A stretch of DNA of 14,491 nt from contig CALLAG010000252.1 in NCBI GenBank assembly GCA_938002705.1, forward strand, positions 1 through 14,491, read 5' to 3'. Below are positions 1-7,374 of the stretch, piece by piece (positions within the stretch are counted from its first letter, which is position 1; each line of letters begins with the position of its first letter). This DNA is from an uncultured Saprospiraceae bacterium (GTDB lineage Bacteria > Bacteroidota > Bacteroidia > Chitinophagales > Saprospiraceae). A model generated the notes under the pieces. The model saw nothing but the letters and a program-made list of their open reading frames with translations, was not told the origin of the DNA and did no database searches. The position numbers and the translations under genes are program-made.

Positions 1-1194
1 TTAGGACATGGAAGAACAGCTGCTGGTAAGTGTGGTGACGGAGTAGGACAAAACCTTAATGATTGCCTGATGGCTAATGAAGGACTTACGCAGTATTATA
101 ATACGGATGTAGCCCTATCAGGAAAGGTCGGAAAAGAAGAGCATTTTTCTTCAGTACAATACCACAACACAATAGGTGTCACTGCAGAGAACAATGCAGG
201 TGAGACCATCAATGCTGACGAAGCAACTCTTGGTCAGACGGCCTACGGAGTAGGTATCATGGGATACCAAGGGTCACTGACAGAAAGATCAGTCATCTAT
301 AATTCTAATCTAAAAGACTTAGGAGAAAATATAAAAGAATTAGAGCATAAGAGAGCAGAAGCTCAACATCTTAATGATCAGACTCTGTACCCATTCGATG
401 AGTATACTGCTGAGAAATATAGCCAAGGACATCACTGGGGCATGCACGTCGATCTTAACTCATGTATCGGTTGTAATGCTTGTACAGTAGCTTGTATGGC
501 TGAGAACAACGTTCCTGTAGTAGGGAAGAAAGAAGTAAGCAGACACCATGAGATGACATGGTTACGTATAGATAGATACTACTACGGAGATGTAGAGAAT
601 CCGAGTACTGTGTATCAGCCTATGATGTGTCAGCACTGTGATAATGCACCTTGTGAGAATGTATGTCCAGTAAGTGCAACTAACCACAGTTCAGAAGGTC
701 TGAACCAGATGGCATATAACAGATGTGTAGGTACAAGATATTGTGCTAATAACTGTCCTTATAAAGTAAGAAGATTTAACTGGTTAGATTATACTACAGC
801 GGATATATTCCCTGGAAATCAACCTACATTGAACGGGGAAGAGATTCCTTTTGGAGCTGACAACCTTACAAGAATGGTATTGAATCCAGATGTTACTGTA
901 AGAGCGAGAGGAGTTATAGAGAAGTGTAGCTTCTGTACGCAGAGATTACAAGAAGGTAAGCTTACCGCTAAGGTAGAAGGTAGAAGATTAAGAGATACGG
1001 ATGTAAGAACTGCATGTCAGACGGCTTGCCCTACAGGAGCGATCACCTTCGGTGATAAGAACAATAAAAATGGTGATTTAGCTAAGAAATTAGACTCACC
1101 AATCAATTATATAGCATTAGAAGAGATCAATGTACAGTCATCAGTTACTTACACTATGAAGGTGAACAACAGAGACGAAGCAATAGACGCTTAG
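1..1194 (+). CDS. actB: Alternative complex III Fe-S subunit ActB, C-terminal part (5' truncated)
   Basis: The frame is open from base 1 with no stop, so the ATG at 70 is internal and this is the 3' part of a longer gene (family members are about 1000 residues, with a molybdopterin-oxidoreductase-like domain that carries no Mo cofactor, followed by an Fe-S domain). What remains is the Fe-S domain. Four cysteine groups are visible: CIGCNACTVAC (from base 463), CQHCDNAPCENVCP (628), CVGTRYCANNCP (724) and CSFC (925) paired with CQTACP (1015). That is 15 cysteines, matching three [4Fe-4S] plus one [3Fe-4S] cluster as known for ActB. In the family ActB lies on the periplasmic face and relays electrons within the menaquinol:cytochrome c (or oxidase) oxidoreductase. 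The next gene, actC, follows after 50 bases. DmsB- or PsrB-type ferredoxin subunits share these motifs, but the adjacent actCDEF genes decide the call. Confidence 0.96.
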   Translation, partial: LGHGRTAAGKCGDGVGQNLNDCLMANEGLTQYYNTDVALSGKVGKEEHFSSVQYHNTIGVTAENNAGETINADEATLGQTAYGVGIMGYQGSLTERSVIYNSNLKDLGENIKELEHKRAEAQHLNDQTLYPFDEYTAEKYSQGHHWGMHVDLNSCIGCNACTVACMAENNVPVVGKKEVSRHHEMTWLRIDRYYYGDVENPSTVYQPMMCQHCDNAPCENVCPVSATNHSSEGLNQMAYNRCVGTRYCANNCPYKVRRFNWLDYTTADIFPGNQPTLNGEEIPFGADNLTRMVLNPDVTVRARGVIEKCSFCTQRLQEGKLTAKVEGRRLRDTDVRTACQTACPTGAITFGDKNNKNGDLAKKLDSPINYIALEEINVQSSVTYTMKVNNRDEAIDA

Positions 1195-1244
1195 TGCTAA
1201 ATAGCTGATATTATATTAAAGAGAATTATATCTAAAAAGAATAA

Positions 1245-3029
1245 ATGAGTAGTCACGACAGTCCAATTAGAGAACCACTAATAACCGGTAACAAATCGTA
1301 TCACGATATTACTGTTGACTTGGTATCTCCTACGGAAAGACCCCCTAGTCCAGCTTGGATTGTGGGTATCATTATTTCCATTACACTATTTGCTTTCGGT
1401 GCCTTCTGTATTGCCTGGACAATCTGGAATGGTATAGGCACATGGAATCTGAATAGAACCATAGGATGGGGTTGGGATATTACCAATTTCGTTTGGTGGA
1501 TCGGAATCGGACACGCTGGTACTTTGATATCGGCCATTCTTTTGCTATTCAGACAGAAATGGAGAACAGGAGTTAACAGAGCTGCAGAAGCCATGACGAT
1601 ATTTGCGGTTATGTGTGCTGCATTATTCCCAGGTATACACGTAGGTAGAGCATGGGTAGTATTCTATTTCTTCCCATACCCTAACACAAGAGGACCATTA
1701 TGGCCTAACTTTAATTCGCCACTTCTTTGGGATTTATTTGCCATATCTACATACTTCACAGTTTCTCTTTTATTCTGGTATACTGGTCTTGTTCCAGATT
1801 TTGCTACAGTAAGAGATAGAGCGAAAGGTATAAGAAGAAAAATATATAATATCCTTTCTTTTGGATGGACAGGATCAGCTAAGCACTGGCAGAGATGGGA
1901 AGCATTATGTCTCGTCCTTGCAGGTATAGCGACACCTCTTGTACTATCAGTACACACAATTGTAAGTTTTGATTTCGCCACTTCTATAATTCCGGGATGG
2001 CACACTACGATCTTCCCGCCTTACTTCGTAGCAGGAGCGATATTCTCAGGATTTGCGATGGTATTGACACTAATGATAATTACAAGAAAGTTATTTAACC
2101 TTCAAGACTATATTACAATAGCACATATAGAATCTATGAATAAGGTTATCCTTGTTACAGGTACTATTGTGGGAGTCGCATATCTCACTGAGTTATTCAT
2201 AGCATGGTATTCAGGTTACGTATATGAGCAGTTCGCTTTCTTTAATAGAGCAGCTGGTCCTTACTGGTGGTCATATTTCGGAATGATGTTCTGTAATGTA
2301 ATCTCGCCATGGATATTCTGGGTAAGAAAGTATAGAAGAAGCGTCGCTATCACATTCTTTGTATCGATAGTGATCAACATAGGAATGTGGTTTGAGAGAT
2401 TCGTGATTATTGCTACAACTTTAGCAAGGGATTACTTACCGTCAAGTTGGAGTTACTACTCTCCTACATGGGTAGAGATGGGCATATTCGCCGGTACTAT
2501 AGGTTTATTCTTTACATTATACTTACTCTTTGCAAGAGTAGCTCCAGTAGTAGCCATAGCAGAGGTTAAGAGTATATTGAAATCATCAGGAGATCAGTAT
2601 GCAGGTCCTAATGCGCATAAACATTCACACTCTGATCACTCGCATACAGCAGCTCCGACGATGAGTAGTCAATATACTGAAGTAAGTAACGATCTATCTA
2701 CGGCTTCAGGAATGGCCGCTGGTACGACTACTTCAGCAGCGACTTCAAGTTCAAAAATACAGTCTACTGTAGGTGCTGATGATCTTAAAAAGATAGAAGG
2801 TATCGGACCCAAAATTTCAGAAATATTAATGAATGGTGGTATCAACACTTTTGCACAATTAGCGGATACTAACCCCGATGTTATAAAAGAAATGTTGGTT
2901 GCAGCTGGTTCAAGGTATCAAGCACATGATCCTGGTACATGGCCTGAGCAAGCAGCACTTGCAAGAGATGGGAAGTGGGATGAGCTGGAAGATTTACAAG
3001 ACAGATTAGATGGAGGTAAATACGTTTAA
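1245..3029 (+). CDS. actC: ACIII NrfD/PsrC-like membrane subunit ActC with C-terminal helix-hairpin-helix extension
   Basis: Residues 1-435 form the NrfD-like integral membrane core with about ten transmembrane helices (roughly 36-58, 80-102, 113-131, 160-182, 217-238, 261-290, 300-322, 340-360, 366-388, 411-432). Lys/Arg-rich loops after helices 2, 4, 6 and 8 (RQKWR, RDRAKGIRRK, RK, RKYRR) place both termini in the cytoplasm. In the family this subunit holds a quinol site and proton pathway; H90, H132 and D163 lie in the helices as candidates. After the core come a His-rich stretch (458-467, five His), a Ser/Thr/Ala-rich linker (470-508) and residues 511-594, which read as a helix-hairpin-helix domain (KKIEGIGPKISEIL, then TFAQLA, TWPEQA and a GKWDEL-type end). 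The extension is in frame and is not needed for an ordinary ActC, which usually ends near 450-480 residues. ATG at 1245 gives the expected N-terminus. Confidence 0.95.
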   Translation: MSSHDSPIREPLITGNKSYHDITVDLVSPTERPPSPAWIVGIIISITLFAFGAFCIAWTIWNGIGTWNLNRTIGWGWDITNFVWWIGIGHAGTLISAILLLFRQKWRTGVNRAAEAMTIFAVMCAALFPGIHVGRAWVVFYFFPYPNTRGPLWPNFNSPLLWDLFAISTYFTVSLLFWYTGLVPDFATVRDRAKGIRRKIYNILSFGWTGSAKHWQRWEALCLVLAGIATPLVLSVHTIVSFDFATSIIPGWHTTIFPPYFVAGAIFSGFAMVLTLMIITRKLFNLQDYITIAHIESMNKVILVTGTIVGVAYLTELFIAWYSGYVYEQFAFFNRAAGPYWWSYFGMMFCNVISPWIFWVRKYRRSVAITFFVSIVINIGMWFERFVIIATTLARDYLPSSWSYYSPTWVEMGIFAGTIGLFFTLYLLFARVAPVVAIAEVKSILKSSGDQYAGPNAHKHSHSDHSHTAAPTMSSQYTEVSNDLSTASGMAAGTTTSAATSSSKIQSTVGADDLKKIEGIGPKISEILMNGGINTFAQLADTNPDVIKEMLVAAGSRYQAHDPGTWPEQAALARDGKWDELEDLQDRLDGGKYV

Positions 3030-3051
3030 TCAAATTTTAAACAGTAAGAAA

Positions 3052-3570
3052 ATGGCAGATAATAAAAATATAATTTACGGTCTATACAACGATGAAGTGG
3101 ATCTCTTGAAAGCGGTAAAAGAAGCTAATGGTGATCACCTTGAAATTATGGATGTATACACTCCATTTCCAGTACATGGTCTTGATCCTTTATTAGGATT
3201 GGCAGAATCTCGATTGCATATAGCAGGATTCGTATATGGAACGATAGGTTTTCTGACGGCATTCTTAGGTATGTCATGGATATTCACTAAGGATTGGCCT
3301 ATAATTTTTGGAGGTAAGCCTCACTGGGCTGTACCAGCATTTATACCTATTACTTTTGAGTTGACGGTATTATTTGCATCTATAGGTATGGTCGTTACAT
3401 TTTATATTATAAATGGATTAGGTCCAGGTGTAGTAAATCCTACAATAGATCTAAGAATTACTGATGATAAATTCTGCATAGCTTTCGATAAATCTGAAGT
3501 GGATTCTTCTAAAGTAGAATCTTTCTTAAAAAGATCAGGGGCATCAGAAATACACTCAAAGACGATATAA
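3052..3570 (+). CDS. actD: ACIII subunit ActD (DUF3341)
   Basis: This 172-residue protein has a short cytoplasmic N-terminal domain beginning IIYGLYNDEVDLLKAVK, the conserved segment YTPFPVHGLD (residues 36-45), two transmembrane helices (about 57-77 and 96-120) and a C-terminal segment with RITDDKFCIAF. This is the DUF3341/ActD pattern, an accessory membrane subunit of alternative complex III with no cofactor known. An ATG at 3010 is in frame but overlaps the end of actC, and its extra 14 residues precede the conserved start. The ATG at 3052, 22 bases after the actC stop, gives the typical N-terminus and was chosen. actE follows after only 3 bases, consistent with co-transcription. Confidence 0.95.
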   Translation: MADNKNIIYGLYNDEVDLLKAVKEANGDHLEIMDVYTPFPVHGLDPLLGLAESRLHIAGFVYGTIGFLTAFLGMSWIFTKDWPIIFGGKPHWAVPAFIPITFELTVLFASIGMVVTFYIINGLGPGVVNPTIDLRITDDKFCIAFDKSEVDSSKVESFLKRSGASEIHSKTI

Positions 3571-3573
3571 CAT

Positions 3574-4491
3574 ATGAAATATATACAGACATTAATTATA
3601 GTTCTTGTAGTCAGCTTCTTAGTATCAAGCTGTCAGGCACCAGGTGGTGACACTACGGGAAGTGAGTTTATGCCAGATATGGCTCACTCAGTCGCATACG
3701 AGTCTAATTATTATAATTACTACTATAATAATACATGGGGTACTGAGGACGAGTATTACGAATATGCTAAACCTAAACTCCCAGTAGAAGGCACTGTCCC
3801 AAGAGGAGTATCTTCTAATATATCCATCCCTACAGCTAATGACACTAAGCCATATCACTATGGTGATTCTATAGAGGAAAGAGAAAGAGCTATAGCGGAG
3901 ATCATAGATAATCCACTTCCTATTACAGAAGCAGGACTAATACAGGGTAAAGAGTTGTACGAGGTATTCTGTGGAATATGTCATGGTAACAAGGGGAACG
4001 GATTAGGATACATATATGATGTAACTGAAGCTTACCCTATTGCACCTAAGAATTTCTTAAAGGGAACAACTGGTGTAGATGATTTAGATTATGAAATGGT
4101 AAGAGCTTCTAATGGAAGATATTATCATGCAATTATGAGAGGAATTAATCTTATGGGATCTTATAAGGATAAGCTGAATCATGATGAGAGATGGAATGTC
4201 ATTCATTACATAAGATCACTTCAGGCAAAGGATTTGAAATTAGAGTATAATCAGACGACTAATACACTAAATAATATCGATAGACCTGCAGGTAATAACT
4301 ATGTAGCAGAGCTTATGAAGTCTGATACAGGCGTAGATCACGGTGACGAAGGTATCGACCACGATCTGCATATACATGATAAAGAGGTAGGTGGACACAA
4401 TGGTGACCACTCAACTAAAGATATGGGAGCACCAAGTCATGACCATGACGCTTCAGGAGATCATGATCATTCTATAGAAAAACACAAGTAA
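3574..4491 (+). CDS. actE: ACIII monoheme cytochrome c lipoprotein ActE with His/Asp-rich tail
   Basis: The protein starts with a lipoprotein signal whose lipobox is VSSC (lipidated Cys20), so it is predicted to be membrane-anchored in the periplasm. A single heme-binding motif CGICH lies at residues 133-137, and Met194 (INLMGSYKDKL) is a good candidate axial ligand, followed by the usual final helix DERWNVIHYIRSLQ. In ACIII the monoheme subunit is the probable exit point for electrons to the oxidase. The region 34-66 is unusually rich in Tyr and Asn. The C-terminus from residue 251 to 305 is a low-complexity tail with 11 His and many Asp and Gly residues, unlike anything needed for a cytochrome c fold. 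It may bind metal, which is inference. Spacing to actD is 3 bases and to actF 13 bases. Confidence 0.95.
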   Translation: MKYIQTLIIVLVVSFLVSSCQAPGGDTTGSEFMPDMAHSVAYESNYYNYYYNNTWGTEDEYYEYAKPKLPVEGTVPRGVSSNISIPTANDTKPYHYGDSIEERERAIAEIIDNPLPITEAGLIQGKELYEVFCGICHGNKGNGLGYIYDVTEAYPIAPKNFLKGTTGVDDLDYEMVRASNGRYYHAIMRGINLMGSYKDKLNHDERWNVIHYIRSLQAKDLKLEYNQTTNTLNNIDRPAGNNYVAELMKSDTGVDHGDEGIDHDLHIHDKEVGGHNGDHSTKDMGAPSHDHDASGDHDHSIEKHK

Positions 4492-4504
4492 TAAATCTTA
4501 AGCT

Positions 4505-5848
4505 TTGAAAGAGGAAAAACTAAATTACGAATTTGAGGGAGGCACTAAAATGTGGCTTGCTATCGGTATGGTCATAGGTGTTGTATGCTTGGGGTGGACT
4601 TTTATGACAGATGATGCCATTCATACACGATTCTGGTCTAACTTTTTACACAATTCTGTATTCTTCACAGGTATCTCCTTGATGGCAGGATTCTTTATGT
4701 GTGTAAGTATTACTGCATGGGCTGGATGGTATGTTGTATTCAAGAGGGTATGGGAGGCTATATCTATGTTCTTGATTATAGGAATTCCACTAATGCTGAT
4801 AGTCGGAGTAGGTATAATGTTACACATGCACCACTTATATCACTGGGGTGATCCAGCGATGCTTGAGGTAGGAGGTGATAATTATGACAAATTAATAGAC
4901 GGCAAATCAGGCTTCCTAAATTCTAAGTTCTATATAGGCGCAACAGTCATCTTAGGTATAATCTGGGTGTTCCTATTAAATAAGGTAAGAAGTATCTCTA
5001 TTGCAGAAGATAAGGAAGGTGCTGATGGATTTAATAAGCATTATAGTATCAGAAAATATGCAGCTGCATTTCTTCCATTTGCAGGATTCGGTAGTGCCGC
5101 TTTAGTATGGTTATGGATTATGTCTATAGATCCACACTGGTACAGTACGATGTTCGCATGGTATACCGGAGCAAGTTGGTTTGTTTCTATGATAGCTGTG
5201 ACTATATTGGTACTGCAACACCTCAAGGGTAAAGGCTACTATCAGAATGTCTCTAATGAGCACTTCCATGATTTAGGTAAGTTCTTGTTTGCGTTCAGTA
5301 TATTCTGGACCTACCTATGGTTCTCACAATACATGCTCATATGGTACGCTAATGTAGGAGAAGAGACAATATACTTCAAGCAAAGAATCGATAATTATCC
5401 AATCTTATTCTACGCAAACTTAGCGATCAACTTTGTAGCTCCGTTCTTCATACTTATGAGAAATGATACCAAAAGAAAGATGGGATCATTAGGCTTTACT
5501 GCAGGTCTCATATTATTTGGTCACTGGTTAGACTTCTTCTTAATGATTAAGCCTGGTGTATTACATACTGCTCACGAGGTGACTGGAGGTGGTGGACACC
5601 ACGGTGGAGAATCTCATGCAGGTGGGCATGCTGTAGCTGAATCAGGACACGATGTGGCGCATGCTGCTGGTCATGGAGCTGACTCAGTTTTCGAATTAGG
5701 ATTTACTATCCCAGGTCTATTAGAACTGGGAACATTTATTGGATTTTTATGTTTATTCATGTACTTCATATTGGCATTGTTGTCTAAGGCACCACTGACA
5801 AGTAATAATGATCCATACATTGATGAAAGTTTACATCATCATACTTAA
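4505..5848 (+). CDS. actF: ACIII quinol-site membrane subunit ActF (TTG start)
   Basis: ActF is an NrfD-like paralogue of ActC with about ten transmembrane helices. The family signature DPHWYSTMFAWYTGASWF is at residues 209-226. Basic residues after even-numbered helices (FKR, NKVR, KGKG, DTKRK) put the N-terminus inside. Between helices 9 and 10, on the periplasmic side, lies a Gly/His-rich insertion (354-390, nine His), and the protein ends in three His residues before a final Thr. The start is a TTG at 4505: it includes the segment NYEFEGGTKM, and a Tyr-x-Phe a few residues before a Lys and the first helix is, from memory, typical of ActF N-termini. The alternative ATG at 4550 has a GGGAGG seven bases upstream but would remove this segment. 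In the family ActF is a membrane partner of ActC and probably contributes to proton translocation. Confidence 0.93.
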   Translation: MKEEKLNYEFEGGTKMWLAIGMVIGVVCLGWTFMTDDAIHTRFWSNFLHNSVFFTGISLMAGFFMCVSITAWAGWYVVFKRVWEAISMFLIIGIPLMLIVGVGIMLHMHHLYHWGDPAMLEVGGDNYDKLIDGKSGFLNSKFYIGATVILGIIWVFLLNKVRSISIAEDKEGADGFNKHYSIRKYAAAFLPFAGFGSAALVWLWIMSIDPHWYSTMFAWYTGASWFVSMIAVTILVLQHLKGKGYYQNVSNEHFHDLGKFLFAFSIFWTYLWFSQYMLIWYANVGEETIYFKQRIDNYPILFYANLAINFVAPFFILMRNDTKRKMGSLGFTAGLILFGHWLDFFLMIKPGVLHTAHEVTGGGGHHGGESHAGGHAVAESGHDVAHAAGHGADSVFELGFTIPGLLELGTFIGFLCLFMYFILALLSKAPLTSNNDPYIDESLHHHT

Positions 5849-5867
5849 TAGAAAAGAAATAAATTAA

Positions 5868-7364
5868 ATGACAGCTTTAGTTATTATAGCAATAGTAGTT
5901 CTTGTAGCCATAATCTTGGTTCAGTTGGGTAGACTCTCAGAGGTTTCAGCTGTTATCAGAGGCGAAGAACTGGCAGAGGAACAACAAAATAATAGAACCG
6001 CAATCTTTATGGTTGTATTCTTAATTGGATTCCTAATTTTCTGTATAGGATCTGCATGGATGTACAAGGACAGAATGTTAGCATACGGTCCACACGAGTC
6101 AGCATCGGCTCATGGAGGTCAGCTCGATAGTCTATTCAATACGACATTGTTTTTTACGGGTATTGTATTCATATTGACACACATCGCATTATTCTGGTTT
6201 AGTTATAAGTATAAAGAGGATAAGAATAGGATAGCTTATTTCTTTCCACACAGTCTCAAGCTAGAGATATACTGGACGGTCATACCGGCTGTTGTGATGG
6301 CTTACTTAGTAATACAAGGATTGATAGCTTGGAATGCTACTATGGCCGATATAAAGCCTGGAGAAGACCATATCGAAATCGAAGCTACTGGATATCAGTT
6401 TGCATGGGATGTAAGATATCCTGGCGCAGATGGTAAGATCGGAACTAAGAACTATAAGTTAATACAGCCAGGTACTAACCCATTAGGTCAAGACTGGACT
6501 GATGAAAAGAATCATGATGATTTTTTCGTAGGTGACGAATTGGTCCTTCCTGTAGGTAAGAAGATAAGAGTTAGAATAACTGCAAAGGATGTACTCCATA
6601 ACTTTTACCTTCCTCACTTTAGAGTGAAGATGGATGCGATACCTGGTCTACCAACTCACTTTATTTTTACTCCAATAAAAACTACAGCTGAGTATAGACA
6701 AGAATTAAAAGATTATCCTGAGTGGCAAGAATTATCTGATCCTTTGGATCCTGAAAGTCCACAGAGATGGGAAGTGTTTGATTACGAGTTAGCTTGTTCA
6801 GAGCTTTGTGGTACTGGGCACTGGGCTATGAGAAAGAGATTAACTATCGTAAGTCAAGAAGAGTACGATGTATGGTTTGCTCAGCAGCAGTCTTATTATA
6901 TGAATAATATCCGTAACACCAAAGATGATCCATATGCTGGTCAATTACTGGGTATGGAAATCAAAAATAGGGCAAGGGAAATCAAGGCAGAATTTGCATC
7001 AGCAATAAGTGCTGATACTATGTCAACAATTAGATTGAAAAATGTGTTCTACAATACAGGATCAGCAGAGTTAAAAGATGATTCTAAATATGAGCTTGAT
7101 GAAGTCGCTCGTATTCTCAAAGAGAATAGTAATGTAAAAGTTGAATTAGGAGGGCACACCGATAGTCAAGGAGATGATACTATGAATCAGAACCTCTCTC
7201 AACTAAGAGCAACTTCAGTTGTTAATTACCTTCAGAAAAAAGGCGTCATGGCTAATAACCTAGTCAGTAAAGGTTATGGAGAAAATTCTCCAATTGATAC
7301 GAATGACACCGAAGAAGGAAGACAGAATAATAGAAGAACAGAATTAAGAATAATATCAAAATAA
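5868..7364 (+). CDS. coxB: Cytochrome c oxidase subunit II fused to an OmpA-like peptidoglycan-binding domain
   Basis: Four hydrophobic helices (3-21, 44-65, 93-113, 133-155) precede the CuA cupredoxin domain; the last two are the classical subunit II hairpin. All CuA ligands are visible: His244 (DVLHNFYLPH), then Cys310, Glu312, Cys314, His318 and Met321 in CSELCGTGHWAM. Thus this subunit accepts electrons on the periplasmic side. A charged, probably helical linker (340-387) leads to residues 388-498, a full OmpA-like domain: GGHTDSQGDD, then NLSQLRATSVVNYL, KGYGE and GRQNNRRTEL. Asp432 and Arg447 match the diaminopimelate-binding pair of OmpA. caa3-type oxidases carry cytochrome c at this place; here there is no CxxCH. 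The reading frame is continuous with no local change in base composition, so the fusion looks real. It lies between actF (19-base gap) and coxA (10-base gap). Confidence 0.95.
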   Translation: MTALVIIAIVVLVAIILVQLGRLSEVSAVIRGEELAEEQQNNRTAIFMVVFLIGFLIFCIGSAWMYKDRMLAYGPHESASAHGGQLDSLFNTTLFFTGIVFILTHIALFWFSYKYKEDKNRIAYFFPHSLKLEIYWTVIPAVVMAYLVIQGLIAWNATMADIKPGEDHIEIEATGYQFAWDVRYPGADGKIGTKNYKLIQPGTNPLGQDWTDEKNHDDFFVGDELVLPVGKKIRVRITAKDVLHNFYLPHFRVKMDAIPGLPTHFIFTPIKTTAEYRQELKDYPEWQELSDPLDPESPQRWEVFDYELACSELCGTGHWAMRKRLTIVSQEEYDVWFAQQQSYYMNNIRNTKDDPYAGQLLGMEIKNRAREIKAEFASAISADTMSTIRLKNVFYNTGSAELKDDSKYELDEVARILKENSNVKVELGGHTDSQGDDTMNQNLSQLRATSVVNYLQKKGVMANNLVSKGYGENSPIDTNDTEEGRQNNRRTELRIISK

Positions 7365-7374
7365 ATTATAGAAT

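Noticed and set aside
3010..3051. Earlier ATG for actD overlapping the end of actC
   Set aside because: The added 14 residues precede the conserved DUF3341 start, and the ATG at 3052 avoids the overlap.
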